Shown here: positions 1 to 3,815 of the stretch, piece by piece
Numbering within the stretch: the first letter of the stretch is position 1
Layout: each line of letters starts with the position of its first letter
Source of the DNA: Comamonadaceae bacterium
GTDB taxonomy: Bacteria > Pseudomonadota > Gammaproteobacteria > Burkholderiales > Burkholderiaceae_C
Direction: 5' to 3'
NCBI GenBank assembly: GCA_947464665.1
Contig: CANHXV010000114.1
Location: forward strand, 1-6,553
DNA: 6,553 nucleotides
The notes under the pieces: generated by a model
What the model was told of the DNA's origin: nothing
Database searches by the model: none
Seen by the model: only the letters and a program-made list of their open reading frames with translations
Position numbers and translations under genes: made by a program

Positions 1-66
1 GCAAGATTTGATTCAAAGGCGGCCATCTGGGGTTTAAAGCCAGGGAGCTGTTTAAGCCTTGAATTT
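1..66. other. Region downstream of the M20 gene, no gene seen
   Basis: This edge segment lies beyond the M20 stop codon. It holds two similar short words (gtttaaagcc and gtttaagcc) and a long-range inverted repeat (11-20 with 56-64, one bulge, 35-nt loop). On the plus strand that repeat is followed by a run of five T (64-68), so it could at best be a weak terminator for a gene entering from the left. Nothing resembles a strong terminator for the minus-strand operon. Confidence 0.3.
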
Positions 67-1404
67 TTAACGCATGGCGCCCGTCAAAGTGAGGCTGGCC
101 AGCGCCATCACTTTGGCCGAATCCACCAACTCTTGAATGCCGACATACTCATTGGGTTGGTGCGCCAAATCCAAAATACCCGGGCCATATGCAATGCAGT
201 CTTTCAGCTTGCCGGTTCGCACAATGTGTTTTTGATCGTAGGTGCCTGGGCTCGAAATATAAGAAGGCTCGCGCCCCAACACACGCGCAATGGCTCGCGC
301 AGTGGCATCGACCACAGGCGCATCGCGAGGGGTAGCGGTAGGCACAAAACTCATGATGTCGCGAATTCCAAAATCAAAACCAGGACGCGTACGTTTCAAT
401 TCATCGAGCATGTCAATGATTTCTTGTTTCACAGCTTCTAAATTTTCTTCTGCAATGAAGCGTCGATCGAGGACGGTGCGGCAACTGTGGGCCACCACCG
501 GTGACGGTGAATCAGCGGTGGGCCAGCCACGGGCATCGGTCACATAGTGCTGCTCAACTTGACCGCCATGGATGCTGTTGATGTTCAAGGTGCTCACGCG
601 GGCACCTGGCGGCTCAACGGGCTCGGAAGTATGGCGCTGTTTCAAGCGTGGTTGCAATTGAGTTTCAAGCAAATGAATGAAGGCACTCATGTGATTGATG
701 GCACTGTCGCCCAGGAAGGGCATCGAGCCATGCGCAATGCGCCCCTTGGTTTCTACCTCACTCCACCAAACACCCCGATGACCCAAGCAAATTCGGTCGA
801 CCCCTAAAGGCTCTGGAATGATGACGTGATGCACACGTGGCTTGCTAAAGTAGCCGCGCTCTGCCAAATAACCCACACCCGCAAAGCCCCCCGACTCTTC
901 GTCGACAGTACCACTGATTTCCAGTGCGCCTGGAATGGGCAGTCCCGATTCGATCAAGGCTTCACACGCAATGATGCTGGCCGCCAAGCCACCCTTCATG
1001 TCACTGGTACCGCGGCCATAAATTTTGCCCTCGCGAATTTCTGCGCCAAAGGGGTCGGAAGTCCAGCCACTACCGGCTTCCACCACATCGATGTGGCTGT
1101 TGAAGTGAACACAATCGCCGGCACTTGAGCCTTGCCAGCGCGCTACCACATTGACCCGCGGTTTGGCATCTGAGTCGCCAGGTGCGCCGTGCGCTCTGAC
1201 ATACTCCACCGCAAAGCCCCGCGGCTTGAGACGTTCGCCAATGAACCTGGCACAAGCTTCATAAGCATCGCCAGGTGGATTGACAGTTGGAATTCGCACC
1301 AAGTCTTGCGTGAGCGCCACCACCTCATCTTGCTTAGCCTCAATGCGCGCAAGCAAGGCTTGAACTTGAGGGCTGAGCGAAGCTGGGGCGGCTTTTGTAT
1401 TCAT
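67..1404 (-). CDS. M20-family metallohydrolase (ArgE/DapE-like deacylase or peptidase)
   Basis: Predicted cytosolic zinc amidohydrolase of 445 residues, the usual length for ArgE/DapE/carboxypeptidase G2 relatives. Visible family signatures are the metal motif SHID (H104, D106), GRGTSDMKGG with bridging D135, DEESGG with the catalytic and metal-binding glutamates E169/E170, a lid/dimerisation segment starting near HGSMPF, and a late metal histidine H393 in YDQKHIV. No signal peptide is seen. The frame stays open upstream to 1440, but I chose the ATG at 1404: it has a GGAG ribosome site (1414-1417) 9 nt upstream and overlaps the preceding stop codon by one base (TAATG), which implies translational coupling. 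The substrate cannot be read from sequence. Acetylornithine deacetylase, succinyl-DAP desuccinylase, or hydrolysis of an N-acyl amino acid or dipeptide are all possible. Its place as last gene of a persulfide operon suggests, as inference only, a sulfur-containing amide substrate. Confidence 0.88.
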   Translation of the reverse strand: MNTKAAPASLSPQVQALLARIEAKQDEVVALTQDLVRIPTVNPPGDAYEACARFIGERLKPRGFAVEYVRAHGAPGDSDAKPRVNVVARWQGSSAGDCVHFNSHIDVVEAGSGWTSDPFGAEIREGKIYGRGTSDMKGGLAASIIACEALIESGLPIPGALEISGTVDEESGGFAGVGYLAERGYFSKPRVHHVIIPEPLGVDRICLGHRGVWWSEVETKGRIAHGSMPFLGDSAINHMSAFIHLLETQLQPRLKQRHTSEPVEPPGARVSTLNINSIHGGQVEQHYVTDARGWPTADSPSPVVAHSCRTVLDRRFIAEENLEAVKQEIIDMLDELKRTRPGFDFGIRDIMSFVPTATPRDAPVVDATARAIARVLGREPSYISSPGTYDQKHIVRTGKLKDCIAYGPGILDLAHQPNEYVGIQELVDSAKVMALASLTLTGAMR

Positions 1405-2555
1405 TAATTTTGTCTCCAAGGCAGTCCGCGCATTCTCCAACCACCCAATTTGCCACGGTGCGCATGGGCATCGGGATCGCCCTCAAAACCTTCCAAAATA
1501 TTGAAGGCCTCGATGCCCAACTGACTGGCCCTTTGCGCTGCAGCCACAGACCTGACACCGCTTCGGCAGAGCAATACAATTTTGAGGCCTGCTGACGCAA
1601 TCGCCTGAATGCCAGCATCAAATTCTGGATTGATATCCACCACAGGCCACTGCTTCCAAGCCAACGGTTTGGCTTCAGGCACAAAGCCCACCCAAGCGCG
1701 CTCGGCATCAGAGCGCACATCAACCAATACCGCCTCGCCTGACTGCACCCAATGCCAAGCCAGTTCTGGGTAGACATCGCCGGCATAGCCTTGGGCTGGC
1801 CGAATGGTTAAAACATCATTTCGCACAGGCTCTCCTCCGGCATCTTGCCGTAATCCAGAATTTAAATTGGCGGGGACCGCTTCATCTATTCGACGCGGCT
1901 TCGGCAGGTTCAGGTTGTTCATGGTTGCCACAAACTGTTCTTTGGTTTGACCCGCAACACGCACATTGTTTTTGATTTCATTGCCAATGCTTGAATGGGT
2001 TCGGCCTTTGTAATCATGCCCTGGCCAGACCGTGGTGCCTTCAGGCAATTTGAACAAGATCTCAGTCAGGCTGTGATACAGCGCTTCAGCGCTTCCCGAC
2101 TGAAAATCTGTCCGGCCACAGCCCTGAATGAGCAAGGTATCGCCCGTGAAAACATGCCCGCCATCTTTGTCAGCTACATAAAAACTCATGCTGCCTGCTG
2201 TATGGCCAGGGGTGTGCAATGCCTTGAGCGCAAACGCTCCAAACGGAATCAATTGACCGTCGACCAGTTGCACCGAGGCTGTGCCAATGTGACAGCCTTC
2301 AGGTGCGGCCGTTTTCAAACCCAAATGCTCAGCCAGCAAACCTGCGCTGGTGATGTGATCTGCATGCGCATGGGTTTCTAAAGCCCAATTGACTTGAAGG
2401 CCCTTGTCTTGAATGAGCTTTTGATCGCGTTCAATTTGATCGTCCACGGGGTCAATGATGACGGCATCTAGCGTGTCAGGATCAAAGACCAAATAGGTAT
2501 AAGTGCTTGAATGGTTGTCAAACAGTTGAATGACTTGCGCGTGCGATTGAGGCAT
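1404..2555 (-). CDS. Persulfide dioxygenase-rhodanese fusion (ETHE1-like MBL fold plus C-terminal rhodanese)
   Basis: Two-domain cytosolic enzyme of 383 residues. Residues about 5-240 form a metallo-beta-lactamase fold of the ETHE1 type. THAHADH gives H62, H64, D66 and H67; H118 lies in HTPGHT and D139 in FTGD. The H62-to-H118 spacing (56) matches the human ETHE1 iron ligands H79/H135, so H62, H118 and D139 are the likely mononuclear iron site. GCGRTDFQ and PGHDYKG are further family blocks. Residues about 262-383 are a rhodanese domain with the active loop CRSGVRS (C330) and the ending GGWRMRGLPWRQ. Known fusions of this order oxidise glutathione persulfide to sulfite and exchange sulfane sulfur with sulfite/thiosulfate. 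The start ATG has AAGG (2562-2565) 6 nt upstream and lies 8 nt after the regulator's stop. The family call is secure; the preferred thiol persulfide is not known. Confidence 0.93.
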   Translation of the reverse strand: MPQSHAQVIQLFDNHSSTYTYLVFDPDTLDAVIIDPVDDQIERDQKLIQDKGLQVNWALETHAHADHITSAGLLAEHLGLKTAAPEGCHIGTASVQLVDGQLIPFGAFALKALHTPGHTAGSMSFYVADKDGGHVFTGDTLLIQGCGRTDFQSGSAEALYHSLTEILFKLPEGTTVWPGHDYKGRTHSSIGNEIKNNVRVAGQTKEQFVATMNNLNLPKPRRIDEAVPANLNSGLRQDAGGEPVRNDVLTIRPAQGYAGDVYPELAWHWVQSGEAVLVDVRSDAERAWVGFVPEAKPLAWKQWPVVDINPEFDAGIQAIASAGLKIVLLCRSGVRSVAAAQRASQLGIEAFNILEGFEGDPDAHAHRGKLGGWRMRGLPWRQN

Positions 2556-2563
2556 GGCTAGCC

Positions 2564-2809
2564 TTAGGCAAATTTGGTGAGCATTTCGGCCACATGTTCT
2601 GCCGATTGATCACCTTGCTCAATCATGCAACCCACCATGGCAAAAAAGGATTTGTCCAAAGCTTTTCGAGAAGCGGCCATTTGCTGCGCAATTTTTTCGC
2701 AGTCTGCGTCAGTCTCAATGAGTTTTTGCAAACCCCTCAATTGGCCTTCAATTCGGGCCAGACGGGCACATAGGGCTTTCTTTTTTTCGGGGTCGGCAAT
2801 GCGGCTCAT
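2564..2809 (-). CDS. CsoR/RcnR/FrmR-family (DUF156) transcriptional repressor, putative sulfur-stress sensor
   Basis: All-helical DNA-binding repressor of 81 residues, typical for the CsoR superfamily. The core block RLARIEGQLRGLQKLIE is followed by C37 in DADCEKIAQQM, the usual position of the first sensing cysteine at the start of helix 2. The other family ligands are absent: aligning on C37, the histidine position of CsoR/RcnR/FrmR is M62 and the second CsoR cysteine position is G66. The only nearby thiol is C61; C14 lies in helix 1. A copper, nickel or formaldehyde site of known type therefore cannot be built. Gene context (persulfide dioxygenase-rhodanese downstream, YeeE pair divergent) suggests a persulfide or polysulfide sensor working like CstR but with a different cysteine pair. 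The ATG has only a weak GAAAG ribosome site (2816-2820). It probably represses both divergent transcripts; this is inference. Confidence 0.9.
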   Translation of the reverse strand: MSRIADPEKKKALCARLARIEGQLRGLQKLIETDADCEKIAQQMAASRKALDKSFFAMVGCMIEQGDQSAEHVAEMLTKFA

Positions 2810-2831
2810 GTAAATCTTTCAAGAGGACAAC

Positions 2832-2846
2832 AAATTATGATAACTT
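2832..2846. promoter_or_regulatory. Inverted repeat in divergent promoter region, candidate repressor operator
   Basis: A 15-bp odd-centred inverted repeat with core TTATGATAA has 6 of 7 base pairs complementary around g2839. It covers the minus-strand -10 box and a plus-strand TATGAT (2836-2841) that could serve as the -10 of the YeeE pair, although no good plus-strand -35 is visible. A protein bound here could control both directions. AT-rich palindromes also arise by chance, so the operator role is inference. Confidence 0.3.
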
Positions 2847-2863
2847 TTGCCAGCCTTTTTCAA
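2834..2863 (-). promoter_or_regulatory. Candidate sigma-70 promoter of the regulator/dioxygenase/M20 operon
   Basis: Read on the minus strand, TTGAAA (2858-2863, 5 of 6 to TTGACA) and CATAAT (2834-2839, 5 of 6 to TATAAT) are separated by 18 bp. Transcription would start near 2827, about 18 nt before the regulator's ATG. This is the best promoter match in the divergent region. Confidence 0.5.
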
Positions 2864-2885
2864 CCTATTTTGGGAACCCTGCTTG

Positions 2886-3305
2886 ATGCTTGCTAATTTG
2901 CACCCTTATTTCACTGCCGGACTGGGCGGCATTTTCATTGGATTGGCCAGTTGTTTGCTTTGGTGGGGCCTCGGCCGCATTGCCGGCATCAGCGGCATCA
3001 CCTCAGAAACCATGGTGGCACCCACCCACCCAGACACTTGGCGATGGGCCTTTTTAGCAGGCTTGATTCTGGGTGGATGTCTGTTGGGTCAGGGCTTGGA
3101 AATACCCACCATTCCCACTAGACCCCTGTATTTGCTCATTCCTGCAGGGCTTTTGGTCGGCATTGGCTCGGTCTGGGGCAGTGGCTGCACCAGTGGCCAT
3201 GGCGTTTGTGGCTTGGGCAGGTTGTCCGCCAGGTCTTTGGTGGCCGTGGGTGTTTTCATGGCCACGGGCATGTTGGCCGTCACTTTGATGCGAGGTGCGG
3301 CATGA
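2886..3305 (+). CDS. YeeE/YedE-family membrane protein, N-terminal half-type (sulfur compound transport)
   Basis: Inner-membrane protein of 139 residues with four probable helices: about 9-30, 52-70, 80-99 and 116-135. The signature GSGCTSGHGVCGLGRLSARS (C101, C108) and the earlier SCLLWWGLGRIAGISGI (C23) are characteristic of YeeE/YedE proteins, in which conserved cysteines help pass thiosulfate across the membrane. Full-length YeeE is about twice this size; here the fold is split over this and the next gene, which overlap by 4 nt. The frame continues upstream to a TTG at 2847, but that would add 13 residues with no ribosome site and would cover the divergent promoter. ATG 2886 has a modest GGGA (2872-2875) and gives the family-like start. 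The partner genes point to import or export of thiosulfate or a related sulfane-sulfur species; direction and substrate are not shown by sequence. Confidence 0.88.
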   Translation: MLANLHPYFTAGLGGIFIGLASCLLWWGLGRIAGISGITSETMVAPTHPDTWRWAFLAGLILGGCLLGQGLEIPTIPTRPLYLLIPAGLLVGIGSVWGSGCTSGHGVCGLGRLSARSLVAVGVFMATGMLAVTLMRGAA

Positions 3306-3778
3306 GCGCTACCCCTCACCAAGCCGGCCGATTAGGCCTGGCCTTCTCGGCAGGTCTTTTGTTTTCAGCGGGTTTGGTGCTCTCTGGCATGACTCAGCCC
3401 CTCAAAGTATTGGGGTTTTTAGACATCACCGCCATGGGAAAAGGCCCCTTTCCAGGCCTGTGGGACCCCACTTTGGCCTTTGTCATGGGCGGCGCCGTCT
3501 GCGTCACCTTGCTTGGCTTTGCATGGACTCATCGAATTTCAAAAGTCCCCTTGTTTGCCAACCAGTTCCATGAACCCGCTCAGCGCCAAATTGATTGGCC
3601 ATTGCTTGGGGGCGCCGTTTTATTTGGCGCGGGTTGGGGTTTGGTGGGCTATTGCCCAGGGCCGGCCCTGGCGAGTGCTCTCTTAAGCACAGATGCCCTG
3701 ATTTTTACGGCCGCGATGCTGGTCGGCATGTTGATTTGTAAGACTTTTCTCAGTAAAACAGCTAAGATCGCCAGTTGA
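3302..3778 (+). CDS. YeeE/YedE-family membrane protein, C-terminal half-type (DUF6691-like)
   Basis: Inner-membrane protein of 158 residues that pairs with the preceding gene. Probable helices lie at about 10-30, 57-76, 100-120 and 132-150. Family marks are SGMTQPLKVLGFLD (28-41), a short loop with GKGPFPGLWDPTLAF, and GYCPGPALAS (C118), the counterpart of the cysteine-glycine-rich pore motif of the first half. The start ATG overlaps the previous stop (ATGA) and is preceded by GAGG (3292-3295) at 6-nt spacing, so the two halves are probably made in fixed ratio and assemble into one pseudo-dimeric channel. Split YeeE pairs beside persulfide dioxygenase genes are known from bigR-type loci. The longer open frame from 3206 is ignored because it runs through the first gene's coding sequence in another frame. 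The last codons overlap the palindrome in front of icmF. Confidence 0.88.
   Translation: MSATPHQAGRLGLAFSAGLLFSAGLVLSGMTQPLKVLGFLDITAMGKGPFPGLWDPTLAFVMGGAVCVTLLGFAWTHRISKVPLFANQFHEPAQRQIDWPLLGGAVLFGAGWGLVGYCPGPALASALLSTDALIFTAAMLVGMLICKTFLSKTAKIAS
3731..3759 (+). promoter_or_regulatory. Candidate sigma-70 promoter for icmF inside the end of the upstream gene
   Basis: TTGATT (3731-3736) and TAAAAC (3754-3759) are spaced exactly 17 bp, each matching consensus at 4 of 6 positions. Transcription would begin near 3766, just before the ACGT palindrome, giving an architecture in which a bound repressor blocks early elongation or initiation. Its location inside coding DNA and the modest match keep confidence low. 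Confidence 0.3.
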
Positions 3779-3796
3779 CGTTGACGTAAACGTAAA
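3775..3796. promoter_or_regulatory. 22-bp ACGT-repeat imperfect palindrome, candidate operator of icmF
   Basis: The site has form TTnACGTTnAC followed by its mirror, centred between 3785 and 3786, with 18 of 22 positions self-complementary. ACGT occurs three times at a 6-bp period (3778, 3784, 3790). It overlaps the stop codon of the YeeE gene and ends 19 nt before the icmF start. From memory, ACGT-rich palindromes of this sort resemble sites of MerR-family LiuR-type regulators of branched-chain amino acid and acyl-CoA degradation, which would fit icmF. The regulator is not in this window, so its identity is inference. Confidence 0.5.
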
Positions 3797-3815
3797 GACT
3801 GAATGGAACCTTGCT

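Noticed and set aside
11..68. Rho-independent terminator at the left edge
   Set aside because: The stem has a bulge and a 35-nt loop, and its T run is on the plus strand, wrong for the minus-strand operon. Mentioned only as part of the edge region.
133..1128. Several plus-strand frames of 85-102 codons opposite the M20 gene
   Set aside because: Antisense to a gene with intact motifs throughout; no recognisable protein features.
1405..1440. Longer N-terminus of the M20 protein (12 extra residues)
   Set aside because: It lies wholly inside the upstream dioxygenase gene, while the ATG at 1404 has a good GGAG site and a TAATG junction.
2872..2879. GGGAACCC as a classical CsoR-type operator
   Set aside because: Too short, lacks the flanking TA/AT arms of known CsoR operators, and its GGGA may simply be the ribosome site of the YeeE gene.
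2847..2885. TTG start adding 13 residues to the first YeeE protein
   Set aside because: No ribosome site, hydrophobic non-family extension, and it would run through the -35 box of the divergent promoter.
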